In this document: piece after piece, positions 9,293-17,670 of the stretch
Layout: each line of letters begins with the position of its first letter
How positions within the stretch are numbered: the first letter of the stretch is position 1
Source of the DNA: Prevotella sp.
GTDB lineage: Bacteria; Bacteroidota; Bacteroidia; Bacteroidales; Bacteroidaceae
Length of the DNA stretch: 61,174 nt
Assembly: GCA_017477435.1 (NCBI GenBank)
Contig: JAFUVV010000036.1
Location: forward strand, 1-61,174
Reading direction: 5' to 3'
Position numbers and translations under genes: made by a program
The notes under the pieces: model-generated
Database searches by the model: none
Seen by the model: only the letters and a program-made list of their open reading frames with translations
Told to the model about the DNA's origin: nothing

Positions 9293-10225
9293 ATGATTAC
9301 CGTTTTTACTCCGACATATAATAGAGCAAAGCTGTTGCCGAGACTTTACGAGAGTCTTTGTTCGCAGACGTATAGAGATTTCGAGTGGGTAATTGTGGAT
9401 GATGGGAGCGTAGATGAAACTAAATGCTTGTTTAACGAAAACGATAACGAAAACGATAGCTATGACTTTGTTTGTACTGAAAACATAAAACTCAAAACTC
9501 AAAACTCAAAACAAGCAGGATTTCCTGTCCGGTATTTCTATCAGGAAAATGGAGGTAAGCATAGGGCGATAAACAGAGGTGTTTGTGAGGCAAAAGGAGA
9601 ATTGTTTTTTATCGCGGATAGCGATGATTGGTTACCAGATAATGCATTAGAGATAGTTGCGGAACAATATAAGGGCATTATTGGCCAAGACTTAGCTGGA
9701 ATCTGTGGATTAGATGCTTATGAAAATGGAGAAATTACGGGTTCAGGATTCCCATTTGAGAAGAAAGTGACGACTACGATAGAGATAAGAAATCGAGATG
9801 GAGTTGTAGGTGATTTAAAGGAAGTGTTTAAAACAGAAGTGTTGAAAGAGTTTCCTTTTCCTGAAATAGCAGGAGAACGCTTTTGCCCGGAAGTTTTGGT
9901 ATGGAATCGGATAGCACAAAAGTACAGTTTGTTATTTTTCAACAAGGTCATATATTTCGCAGAATATCAAAGGGATGGTATTACGTCCAATATAGTTAAG
10001 GCTCGAATGAATAGTCCAATTGCCAGTATGATGTGTTATCAGGAGATGAGTGAACTTGATATTCCTCTCCTGCAGAAGATAAAGGCTGCTATTAATTATT
10101 GGCGATTCCGCTTTTGTTCAGATAAGAGTGAGAGGCCTGTTTTGAAATGGTACTGGAATTTGGTCATGCCGATAGGGTACTTACTGCATCGCAAGGATGT
10201 AGCGTCATGCAGATCTCGCAGATAA
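9293..10225 (+). CDS. Family 2 glycosyltransferase with repeat insert and repeat-coded C-terminus
   Basis: 310 residues: TVFTPTYNRAKLL, VIVDDGSVDE (33-42) and IADSDDWLP (107-115). Between these blocks residues about 48-75 are foreign-looking: coded by an AACGAAAACGAT run (9434-9460) and an AAAACTC triple repeat (9487-9512). The family normally goes almost directly from DDGSxDxT to a PxRYFYQENGGKHxA block, so this is an in-frame insertion of about 25 residues. The last residues (CRSRR) and the stop codon come from the GCAGATCTCGCAGAT repeat at 10207. ATG 9293 sits 8 bp after the four-helix-bundle repeat. Confidence 0.85.
   Translation: MITVFTPTYNRAKLLPRLYESLCSQTYRDFEWVIVDDGSVDETKCLFNENDNENDSYDFVCTENIKLKTQNSKQAGFPVRYFYQENGGKHRAINRGVCEAKGELFFIADSDDWLPDNALEIVAEQYKGIIGQDLAGICGLDAYENGEITGSGFPFEKKVTTTIEIRNRDGVVGDLKEVFKTEVLKEFPFPEIAGERFCPEVLVWNRIAQKYSLLFFNKVIYFAEYQRDGITSNIVKARMNSPIASMMCYQEMSELDIPLLQKIKAAINYWRFRFCSDKSERPVLKWYWNLVMPIGYLLHRKDVASCRSRR
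9434..9512 (+). repeat. Two different repeat words inserted in a glycosyltransferase gene
   Basis: 9434-9460 is AACGAAAACGAT-type; 9487-9512 is three to four copies of AAAACTC, the same word as at 33666-33690. Together they add about 25 codons without breaking frame. Confidence 0.8.
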
Positions 10226-10316
10226 GGCAGATACTTTTTATTCATGCAGATCTCGCAGATGAGGCAGATAGTTTTAATTGCTTGTGATGGATTTGTGTTA
10301 TGCAGATCTCGCAGAT
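10207..10316 (+). repeat. Three direct copies of ATGCAGATCTCGCAGAT upstream of the GxxExxY gene
   Basis: Exact 17-bp copies at 10207-10223, 10244-10260 and 10300-10316. The first supplies the last codons and stop of the upstream glycosyltransferase. An exact inverted copy follows the GxxExxY gene at 10728-10744, and another lies at 34441-34457. Confidence 0.95.
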
Positions 10317-10335
10317 GGTATAAGTAGCTTTGAAA

Positions 10336-10713
10336 ATGACAGAAAATGATATTTCATATTTAGTACGGGGTGCTATATTTAAAGTCTATAACACTTTAGG
10401 ACCAGGGTTATTGGAAAGTGTGTATGAAGAGGCTTTGTTATATCAATTACAAAAAGATGGATGTATTGTTGACAGGCAAATAGCTGTACCAATCATATAT
10501 GATGGCATTACTCTTAAAAGCGACTTGCGCATAGATTTGTTAGTAAATAAGAAGGTAATTATTGAATTAAAGTCTGTTGCTGAGATGAAGGAGGTCTTCT
10601 TCAAACAGACTCGTACTTATTTGAAATTGACCGGTCATAAACTTGGTATTCTTGTAAATTTCTCATCGGATGATATTGACAAAAATATACACAGAATTGT
10701 TAATGGTATATAA
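10336..10713 (+). CDS. GxxExxY family protein
   Basis: 125 residues from ATG 10336 (a TTG two codons earlier is possible). The motif GLLESVYEEAL (about residues 22-32) gives the family its name; LRIDLLVNKKVIIELKSV (about 64-81) has the spacing of a PD-(D/E)xK nuclease core (D67, E77, K79). The biochemical role of the family is not established; a nuclease-like activity is only inferred from this core. The gene interrupts a glycosyltransferase run and is framed by direct and inverted copies of a 17-bp repeat, as the four-helix-bundle gene 1.4 kb upstream is framed by another. Confidence 0.9.
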   Translation: MTENDISYLVRGAIFKVYNTLGPGLLESVYEEALLYQLQKDGCIVDRQIAVPIIYDGITLKSDLRIDLLVNKKVIIELKSVAEMKEVFFKQTRTYLKLTGHKLGILVNFSSDDIDKNIHRIVNGI

Positions 10714-10727
10714 TGTTAATCTGCATC

Positions 10728-10744
10728 ATCTGCGAGATCTGCAT
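10728..10744 (-). repeat. Inverted copy of ATGCAGATCTCGCAGAT downstream of the GxxExxY gene
   Basis: Exact reverse complement of the three upstream copies. A partial copy (AATCTGC) ends at 10770, immediately before the ATG of the next glycosyltransferase; so the repeat unit seems to run from the stop of one transferase to the start of the next. Confidence 0.95.
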
Positions 10745-10770
10745 GAACTTATAAATTTCAGATAATCTGC

Positions 10771-11856
10771 ATGAAAATACTGCATGTGATAACATCGTTG
10801 CAAATGGGGGGGGCGGAGATGCTGGTCGTAAATCTCCTTCCTCGGCTACATGCCTTGGGACATGAGGTGGGACTTGTGGTATTCAATGGCGAGAGGACGA
10901 TGCTGATGGAGAGACTGGAGGCTGTTTGCCCTTCATGTCGGATATATAAATTGGGAGGCTCGTATTATAATCCACTATATATCTTCAAACTTGTGAGGAT
11001 AATTAGGCAGTACGACATTGTGCATACTCATAACTCCTCCCCACAATTGTACACTGCAATTGCAAATGTTTTCTGTCGGAAGAAACTTGTAACGACGGAA
11101 CATAGTACAAATAATCGTAAGCGCGAAAGAGGCGGACTGCTACGATTGATCGATAAGTGGATGTATAGAAGACACGATAGGATTATATGTATTTCTGATG
11201 TGGCACAGTATAGGTTGGAAACGTATTTGCATCGCAGTTTGTCAGATGATAAATGTCGCATCTGTACAATTAATAATGGGATAGATGTCGAAAAGTTTTA
11301 TTCTGCAAAATCGTTATCGGATCTTCGTAATAGATTTGTGGTAGTAATGGTCGCAGGATTCCGTGAGGCAAAAGACCAGGATACTTTGATAAAGGCAATG
11401 GCGAAACTGCCGAGAGACAGGTTTGAATTGTGGCTTGTCGGAGATGGTGAAAGGAGAGCTGACTTGGAAAAATTAGTTTCATGTTTGCGGTTGGAAGACA
11501 ATGTAAAGTTTCTTGGTGTTCGCAATGATGTGGCTAGTGTGCTCAAGTCTGCTGATGTCGTCGTGATGTCGTCGCACTGGGAGGGCCTGTCTCTATCGAA
11601 CATCGAAGGTATGTCGGTCGGAAAGCCTTTTGTTGCGAGCGATGTAGATGGACTTCGGGAGATTACCCAGGGAGCGGGTATATTGTTCGGGCATGAAAAT
11701 GCTGATGAACTTGCACGCGTTATTCTGCGATTATCAGAGGATAGAGTTTTTTATAATGATGTCGCATCTCGTTGTTATGAGCGTGCAAAGCAGTTTGATA
11801 TCTCTAAGACCGTAGAAGGATATAATCGAGTTTATCTTGAGGTTTTTGGTTATTAG
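10771..11856 (+). CDS. Family 4 glycosyltransferase
   Basis: 361 residues, GT-B. N-terminal KILHVITSLQMGGAEMLV with the GGxE acceptor loop; C-terminal SSHWEGLSLSNIEGMSVGKP (about 268-287) has the E-x7-E donor signature. Base composition changes here: this gene and those after it are much less AT-rich than the genes before it. Likely a retaining transferase working on the repeat unit in the cytoplasm. The ATG lies directly behind a repeat fragment. Confidence 0.9.
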   Translation: MKILHVITSLQMGGAEMLVVNLLPRLHALGHEVGLVVFNGERTMLMERLEAVCPSCRIYKLGGSYYNPLYIFKLVRIIRQYDIVHTHNSSPQLYTAIANVFCRKKLVTTEHSTNNRKRERGGLLRLIDKWMYRRHDRIICISDVAQYRLETYLHRSLSDDKCRICTINNGIDVEKFYSAKSLSDLRNRFVVVMVAGFREAKDQDTLIKAMAKLPRDRFELWLVGDGERRADLEKLVSCLRLEDNVKFLGVRNDVASVLKSADVVVMSSHWEGLSLSNIEGMSVGKPFVASDVDGLREITQGAGILFGHENADELARVILRLSEDRVFYNDVASRCYERAKQFDISKTVEGYNRVYLEVFGY

Positions 11857-11915
11857 TTTTTTGGTATTTAGTTTTGGAAGAACGAGTGGACTCGGTATTG
11901 AGAAATTGAAAAAAG

Positions 11916-13049
11916 ATGAAGAAACTTATACGCGTAACGACGGCTGATATATCTCTGGATAGGCTGATAAGTGGTCAGCTCAGATTCCTGAACCAGTATT
12001 ACGAGGTAGTGGGTGTGGCATCGGATACCGGCGTGTTGCAGCATGTGGCTGACAGGGAAGGGATTAGGGTTGTGAATGTTCCTATGCATCGGGAGATTTC
12101 GCTGTGGAATGACGTGAAATCGCTTTGCGCTCTTTATCGGTTATTCAGGATAGAACGTCCGCATATTGTCCATGCTAACACGCCGAAGGGTAGTCTCCTT
12201 TCGATGGTTGCTGCCTGGGCGGCCCGTGTGCCCAATCGCATCTATCTTGTGACTGGCTTACGTTATCAAGGTGCGACGGGAATTATGCAAAAGTTGTTGA
12301 AGACGATGGAACGTGTCGCATGCAGATTTGCTACCGTGGTAGTGCCAGAAGGGCAGGGCGTGAAGAAGATATTGATTGATGATCATATTTGCAAGAATCC
12401 GAGTGAAGTCCTGCATCTCGGCAACATAAATGGGATAGATACAAGCTATTTTTTCATAGAGTCTGTAGGAAAGAGTAAAAACGAAATACGCCAGGGCCTT
12501 GGTCTCCGTGAGGATGAGTTTGTCTTTATCTTCATAGGTAGAATAGTGAGAGACAAGGGTATGCGTGAACTTGTGTCGGCAATGAAACGCATGAATGATA
12601 AGAACGTAAAGTTATTGCTCGTCGGGCGGTTTGAAACAGAGCTGGATCCTCTTGATGAGGAAGACGACAGATTCTTACATGAGAGCGACAGAGTCGTTTT
12701 CGCAGGTTGGCAGAGTGATGTGCGTCCATATCTGAAGGCTGCCGATGCTCTCGTGTTCCCGACCTATCGTGAAGGGTTCCCTAATGTGCCAATCCAAGCT
12801 GGTGCCATGAGTTTACCATCGATAGTGACCGATATCAATGGGTGTAATGAGATTATCGAAGATGCAGTCAATGGACTCATCGTTCCGCCGCGAGATGCGG
12901 AGGCTTTATATGCTGCCATGGCCAGAATGGTGGACGACAAGGAGCTATATGATAAAATGAGTAACTGTTCCAGAGGGATCGTACAGTCTCGTTTTGAACA
13001 GAAGGATGTGTGGAACGCGTTGCTGAATATGTATAGGATGTTGGATTAA
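11916..13049 (+). CDS. Family 4 glycosyltransferase (CapM/PglA-like)
   Basis: 377 residues. HANTPKGSLLSMVAA and LVTGLRYQG (about 88-120) are characteristic of the group that adds the second sugar onto a PglC-type primed lipid. Donor block YREGFPNVPIQAGAMSLP (about 283-300) has Gln where many members have the second Glu of E-x7-E; this variant is common in the group. Position next to a PglC-like transferase supports an early step in repeat-unit assembly. 59-bp gap from the preceding gene. Confidence 0.88.
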   Translation: MKKLIRVTTADISLDRLISGQLRFLNQYYEVVGVASDTGVLQHVADREGIRVVNVPMHREISLWNDVKSLCALYRLFRIERPHIVHANTPKGSLLSMVAAWAARVPNRIYLVTGLRYQGATGIMQKLLKTMERVACRFATVVVPEGQGVKKILIDDHICKNPSEVLHLGNINGIDTSYFFIESVGKSKNEIRQGLGLREDEFVFIFIGRIVRDKGMRELVSAMKRMNDKNVKLLLVGRFETELDPLDEEDDRFLHESDRVVFAGWQSDVRPYLKAADALVFPTYREGFPNVPIQAGAMSLPSIVTDINGCNEIIEDAVNGLIVPPRDAEALYAAMARMVDDKELYDKMSNCSRGIVQSRFEQKDVWNALLNMYRMLD

Positions 13050-13062
13050 TGTTCGAAGGGAA

Positions 13063-13653
13063 ATGCTTTATAAGATAACACATACTTTGAAAGACCGGTG
13101 CCCGTGGATATGGGAGATAATAGAAAAGATAAATGCTTTTCTGTTTCGTATTCGCTATGGACGTAGATTAGATGGTGTGGATGACATACTTGAAAAGTAT
13201 AATGGAGAGTATGTCATAGAGCGGTTTAAAGAAAGCAACATAGACGAATTGGCTTGTTTCTTTCAGGAACAGCCCGATAGCGCTTTTGAGTATTTCAAGC
13301 CTCACGCTTTTGATCGTAAAACTTTGAGGAAATTGCAACGCAACAGGTCTTTCCTTGCTTTTGTTGTGGAGAAAGAGAATGTGATTGTTGGTTATTTCTT
13401 CTTAAGGTGTTTCTTTATTGGGAAGTGTTTCCGGGGGAAAATAGTAGATTTTCGGTTTAGGAATATGGGGATTGCAAAGATGATGGGCCGTATAATGACA
13501 GATATTGTTGAACAAATAGATGTTCGTTCGTTTAGTACAATTTCTCCTAATAACTTATCATCACTAAAATCTTCAGATGCGGTTGTCAATCTCCGTGTTA
13601 TTAAGCAATTGGAGAATGGTGATTATTATGTTGAATATTTGGGAAAGAAATAA
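13063..13653 (+). CDS. GNAT-family acetyltransferase, putative
   Basis: 196 residues. Residues about 40-150 fit a GNAT fold: ERFKESNIDELACFF (strand-helix), AFVVEKENVIVGYFFLRCF (central strands) and a FRNMGIAKMMGRI segment in the place of the acetyl-CoA loop (R/Q-x-x-G-x-G/A), here somewhat degenerate. It lies between a transferase and PglC/aminotransferase genes, so acetylation of a UDP-4-amino-sugar (the PglD step, though by a different fold) is a reasonable inference. Only 3 bp from the next gene. Confidence 0.6.
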   Translation: MLYKITHTLKDRCPWIWEIIEKINAFLFRIRYGRRLDGVDDILEKYNGEYVIERFKESNIDELACFFQEQPDSAFEYFKPHAFDRKTLRKLQRNRSFLAFVVEKENVIVGYFFLRCFFIGKCFRGKIVDFRFRNMGIAKMMGRIMTDIVEQIDVRSFSTISPNNLSSLKSSDAVVNLRVIKQLENGDYYVEYLGKK

Positions 13654-13656
13654 TAA

Positions 13657-14265
13657 ATGCTAAAATTTTTTTTCGATAAGATAATGTCATTGTTAGGGCT
13701 ATTAATATTAAGCCCAATACTTATTGTTGTCGCAATACTAATAAAGATACGCATGCCGGATGGTCCTGTGATTTTCAGACAGAAAAGGGTGGGGCAGTAT
13801 GGTAGGTTGTTTACGGTATACAAGTTCAGGACAATGTCCGCAGATCATGCGGGAAGTTCTGTGTCTGTCGCAGGCGAGAGCAGGATAACGCCGTTGGGTG
13901 CAAAGTTGCGCAGGTATAAGATTGATGAGTTGCTGGAATTGTGGAATGTGCTGAAGGGCGATATGAGCTTTGTAGGACCAAGACCTGATGTTCCGGGATA
14001 TGCAGATAAACTGCAGGGAGATGATAGGGAAATACTAAAGTTGAAACCTGGGATTACGGGGCCTGCAAGTCTAAAATATCGCAATGAGGAAGAATTGCTT
14101 GCCCAGGTGGCGAATCCACAAGAATATAATGACAACGTGATATATCCAGATAAGGTTAGGATTAACAGATACTATCTTCATCATTACTCGTTTCTGAAAG
14201 ATATCCAGATGATCTTTTGCACGGTGCTGGGTAGAAAAATGATGTACGATGGAGAGATGATATAA
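13657..14265 (+). CDS. PglC-like phosphoglycosyl transferase (initiating sugar transferase)
   Basis: 202 residues, the short monotopic form: one re-entrant hydrophobic helix (about 8-30), then VYKFRTM and IDELLELWNVLKGDMSFVGPRP (about 90-111) with the catalytic Asp-Glu pair. Transfers a phospho-sugar from UDP-sugar to undecaprenyl phosphate and so starts repeat-unit synthesis at the inner membrane. No WcaJ-type N-terminal membrane domain. Next to the PglE/PglF-like genes, so its substrate may be a UDP-bacillosamine-type sugar (inference). Confidence 0.93.
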   Translation: MLKFFFDKIMSLLGLLILSPILIVVAILIKIRMPDGPVIFRQKRVGQYGRLFTVYKFRTMSADHAGSSVSVAGESRITPLGAKLRRYKIDELLELWNVLKGDMSFVGPRPDVPGYADKLQGDDREILKLKPGITGPASLKYRNEEELLAQVANPQEYNDNVIYPDKVRINRYYLHHYSFLKDIQMIFCTVLGRKMMYDGEMI

Positions 14266-14305
14266 AAATATGGCATATACGAGTTTTGATATGAATATAA
14301 TGAAA

Positions 14306-14392
14306 GTCTTCGAAGAAGACACATAATCGTAACCGCTGGTGTGAACCAGCGGAGATAGAAAGATGTGAATCGAATCGACTTCGAAGATGTCG
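14306..14392 (+). other. Three consecutive hairpins in the pglC-pglE gap
   Basis: 14306-14320 (GTCTTC-gaa-GAAGAC), 14333-14352 (CCGCTGGT-gtga-ACCAGCGG, 8-bp stem with a GNRA tetraloop) and 14376-14392 (CGAC.TTC-gaa-GA.GTCG, one mismatch). The gap is 146 bp within an otherwise tight operon. No T-run follows, so it is not a simple terminator; an RNA regulatory or processing element is possible. Confidence 0.5.
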
Positions 14393-14411
14393 CATATAAA
14401 AATATAAAATT

Positions 14412-15716
14412 ATGGCGAAGAGAATTTATTTGTGCCTTGCTCACATGTCGGGTGAGGAGATGAAGTTTATCCAAGAGGCGTTTGACACTAACTGGGTTGT
14501 GCCCCTTGGACCGAATGTAAATGGTTTTGAAAAAGATTTGGAGGGTTTTGTGAACGCGCCCCATGACCTTCGCAAACGTGTTGTCGCACTGTCGAGTGGT
14601 ACTGCTGCTGTTCATCTCGGACTTATTGCTGCAGGTGTGAAGCCTGGAGATGAGGTGATAGTGCAGAGTTTCACTTTCTGTGCATCGACGCATCCCATAA
14701 CATATTGCGGAGCCAAACCGATACTTGTTGATTCGGAACCAGACACCTGGAACATGGATCCGCAGTTGATGGAGTTGGCCATCAAGGACAGGATAAGGAA
14801 GACTGGCAGGAAGCCTGCGGCTATTGTTCCTGTTTACCTCTATGGCATGCCTGCAAAAATCGACGAGATTATGGAGATTGCCGATAGGTATGAAATCCCC
14901 ATTGTGGAGGATGCTGCTGAGGCTTTTGGCTCGAGGTATAAAGGGCAAGTCTGTGGTACGTTTGGTGATTATGGTGTTCTTTCGTTCAACGGCAACAAGA
15001 TGATCACCACCTCTGGTGGCGGTGCATTGATATGTCCTAATGAGGAGGAGTGGCGTCGGGTGATGTTCTATGCCACACAGGCTCGTGAGGCATTCCCGTA
15101 TTATCAGCATGAGAAAATCGGTTACAACTATCGTATGAGCAATATCTGTGCGGGTATTGGTCGTGGGCAGATGTTCGTTGCGGACGATCATGTGAGGCAT
15201 CACCGTCATGTGGCAAAGCTTTATAAGGAGGCCTTTGCTGGTGTTGAGGGTATTGAATACCATGATGAGATAGAAGGCATGGAGTCTAACTTCTGGCTGT
15301 CGACGATCCTGTTGGATGAAAAGCTAAAGGCCAAAAACGAAGATATGGCATACGCTACGGCAGTTCATAAGGCTGTGGGAGGCGCTGCCGGAGTGGTGCA
15401 CGACACCGGAAGAGTGCATTCCAGCTGCGAGCCTGATCGCAATGTTGAGGCCATGCGCATCGCTCTTGATGCTGCTGGAGTAGAGGCCCGTCCTCTGTGG
15501 AAACCAATGCATGCCCAGCCAGTGTACTCCCGGGGGGAGTGCCTTGTGGAGACTATTGGTGACGTGGAGTGCAGGACTACGGAGCAGAGTGTGTCGTATG
15601 TGAATGGAGTCAGCGAGGGCATGTTCAAGAGAGGACTATGTTTGCCGAGTGGTCCATGGGTCACTGACGACGATGTTGCTATGGTCGTAGATGTTATTAA
15701 GGGCAATATTTTGTAG
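14412..15716 (+). CDS. DegT/DnrJ/EryC1-type sugar aminotransferase (PglE-like)
   Basis: 434 residues. PLP lysine in SFNGNKMITTSGGG (K196), the ring-N aspartate in VEDAAEAFGS (D167), SSGTAAVHLGL (61-71) for phosphate binding and the C-terminal EARPLWKPMH block. Converts a UDP-4-keto sugar to a 4-amino sugar with glutamate as donor. It precedes a PglF-like 4,6-dehydratase, which makes such a keto sugar. Longer than usual (about 380-400) because of extra segments after about residue 310 and about 380. Confidence 0.92.
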   Translation: MAKRIYLCLAHMSGEEMKFIQEAFDTNWVVPLGPNVNGFEKDLEGFVNAPHDLRKRVVALSSGTAAVHLGLIAAGVKPGDEVIVQSFTFCASTHPITYCGAKPILVDSEPDTWNMDPQLMELAIKDRIRKTGRKPAAIVPVYLYGMPAKIDEIMEIADRYEIPIVEDAAEAFGSRYKGQVCGTFGDYGVLSFNGNKMITTSGGGALICPNEEEWRRVMFYATQAREAFPYYQHEKIGYNYRMSNICAGIGRGQMFVADDHVRHHRHVAKLYKEAFAGVEGIEYHDEIEGMESNFWLSTILLDEKLKAKNEDMAYATAVHKAVGGAAGVVHDTGRVHSSCEPDRNVEAMRIALDAAGVEARPLWKPMHAQPVYSRGECLVETIGDVECRTTEQSVSYVNGVSEGMFKRGLCLPSGPWVTDDDVAMVVDVIKGNIL

Positions 15717-15756
15717 GAGTAATCCGTTATATTAAGAAAAAAGAAAACCAATTATT

Positions 15757-17670
15757 ATGAATTTTTCGAGTCATCTGAAGTGGTATTTCGACAAGAGAGC
15801 GCTGCCGTATTGGTGCATTCTGCTGCTTGACTGCATCTTGTGTTTCCTTTCGGGGCTGTTTGTCTTCTGGCTCTTTTTCAGGGGACAGCAGACACTTGGC
15901 AATATTTTGCCTGTCGGTAGGACGCTTCTTCTCTACATGATATTCAACATTATTGCTTTCAAGGCATTTCATACATATTCGGGTATAATCAGATATTCCT
16001 CGTTTGTCGATCTTAAGCGTGTGGCTTACGCTATGGCATTGGCGTGCTTCATGGTGTGGTTGATTCATTACCCCATTCTTTTTTGGAAGGAGCAATATGT
16101 TTTTGTTCCCCTGCGGTCGCGCCACATTTTTTCTATATACATAGTGTCGGTATTGGCATTGTGGACCATGCGTGTGTTGGTGAAGAGCGTATATGAGGCT
16201 GTCTCTATCAGCAGCCACGTTCCTCGTATTCTCATCTATGGTGTGCTCGATGGTGGCGTGGGACTTGCAAAGGATATCAGGACGCAGAACCCTGCGCGTT
16301 ATCTCTTCAAGGGATTCATTTCCCACGACAGCCGTTACAAGAACAAATGGCTGATGGGAGAAAAGGTCTATCAGACTGATGAACTTGAGCAGGTGCTTAA
16401 GTCGGAGAAGATACAGAAGGTTTTGGTTTCACCACTTCGCAACAATGACTTCCGCAATGACCAGAAGCTTCAGAACATCCTTGCCGACGCACGTGTGGGA
16501 ATACTCATGATGCCGGCAATGGCCGAGTGGAAGGCAGGAGAAAATATAGACTCGTCTATGCTTAAAGAAGTGAATATTGACGACCTTCTTCCGCGCGACG
16601 AGATTGAAGTGGATATGGACAAGATCGGCGAGATGATTGCCGGCAAGAAGATTCTCATCACCGGCTCTGCGGGTAGTATAGGTTCGGAACTTGTGAGACA
16701 GATAGCCGAATTGAAGCCGGCCAAGCTAATGCTGATCGACCAGGCAGAGACGCCGCAGCATGATATCCGATTGATGCTGCACGAGGATTATCCCGATATT
16801 GAAACGCACACGATTGTGACATCGATAGGCAATAAAACCCGCATGGAGTCAATATTCCGGAGTTTCCTGCCCGACTATGTGTTCCATGCAGCGGCATACA
16901 AGCATGTGCCGATGATGGAGGACAATCCGAGCGAGAGTATCCAGAATAATGTCTATGGCACTCGCGTAATTGCCGACCTGAGCGTGAAGTACGGAGTGAA
17001 GAAGTTTGTGATGATATCCACCGACAAGGCTGTTAATCCCACAAACGTGATGGGCTGCTCGAAGCGCATCTGTGAGATCTACGTGCAGAGTCTCGACAAG
17101 GCGATTAAGGATGGAATTGTCGAGGGGCAGACGCAATTTGTGACGACGCGTTTCGGCAATGTCCTCGGTTCCAACGGGTCGGTCATTCCTCTGTTTGAAA
17201 AGCAGATAAAGGCGGGAGGTCCTATTACTGTGACAGATCCCAATATCATTCGTTTCTTCATGCTCATCCCCGAGGCATGCCGACTCGTGCTCGAAGCAGG
17301 TGTGCATGGGAACGGCGGCGAGATATTCGTGTTCGACATGGGTAAGCCAGTTCGTATTGCCGACCTTGCCAAGCAGATGATCTCGCTCAGCGGAGCACAC
17401 AATGTGGAGATAAAATACACGGGACTTCGCCCGGGCGAGAAATTGTATGAAGAGGTGCTGTCGAGTACGGAAAACACGCTGCCATCGTTCAACAAGAAGA
17501 TTCGCATTGCCAAGGTGAGAGAATATGATTATGCGAAGGCTGCAGCAGTAATAGACGAACTGATGGCTGTTGCCGAGAGCTACGACGACCTGAAAATTGT
17601 TGAGAAGATGAAGGAAATTGTTCCCGAATATGTTCCTAACAATGCAAGATATTCCCAGTTGGATAAATGA
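15757..17670 (+). CDS. Membrane NDP-sugar 4,6-dehydratase (PglF/WbpM/CapD-like)
   Basis: 637 residues: four N-terminal membrane segments (about 20-135), a CoA-binding-like Rossmann domain, then the catalytic SDR domain with KILITGSAGSIGSE (about 298-311) and STDKAVNPTNVMGCSKR (about 421-437), where Met replaces the usual Tyr as in this group of long dehydratases. Likely makes UDP-4-keto-6-deoxy-HexNAc for the aminotransferase upstream. 40 bp behind that gene and overlapping the next by 4 bp. Confidence 0.94.
   Translation: MNFSSHLKWYFDKRALPYWCILLLDCILCFLSGLFVFWLFFRGQQTLGNILPVGRTLLLYMIFNIIAFKAFHTYSGIIRYSSFVDLKRVAYAMALACFMVWLIHYPILFWKEQYVFVPLRSRHIFSIYIVSVLALWTMRVLVKSVYEAVSISSHVPRILIYGVLDGGVGLAKDIRTQNPARYLFKGFISHDSRYKNKWLMGEKVYQTDELEQVLKSEKIQKVLVSPLRNNDFRNDQKLQNILADARVGILMMPAMAEWKAGENIDSSMLKEVNIDDLLPRDEIEVDMDKIGEMIAGKKILITGSAGSIGSELVRQIAELKPAKLMLIDQAETPQHDIRLMLHEDYPDIETHTIVTSIGNKTRMESIFRSFLPDYVFHAAAYKHVPMMEDNPSESIQNNVYGTRVIADLSVKYGVKKFVMISTDKAVNPTNVMGCSKRICEIYVQSLDKAIKDGIVEGQTQFVTTRFGNVLGSNGSVIPLFEKQIKAGGPITVTDPNIIRFFMLIPEACRLVLEAGVHGNGGEIFVFDMGKPVRIADLAKQMISLSGAHNVEIKYTGLRPGEKLYEEVLSSTENTLPSFNKKIRIAKVREYDYAKAAAVIDELMAVAESYDDLKIVEKMKEIVPEYVPNNARYSQLDK

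Noticed and set aside
8906..9512. A diversity-generating retroelement (the four-helix-bundle protein resembles Avd)
   Set aside because: No reverse transcriptase gene and no template/variable repeat pair with A-specific differences is visible.
14184..15263. 359-codon minus-strand ORF opposite the aminotransferase
   Set aside because: Shadow of a well-supported gene; its translation has no recognisable motif and a composition typical of antisense frames.
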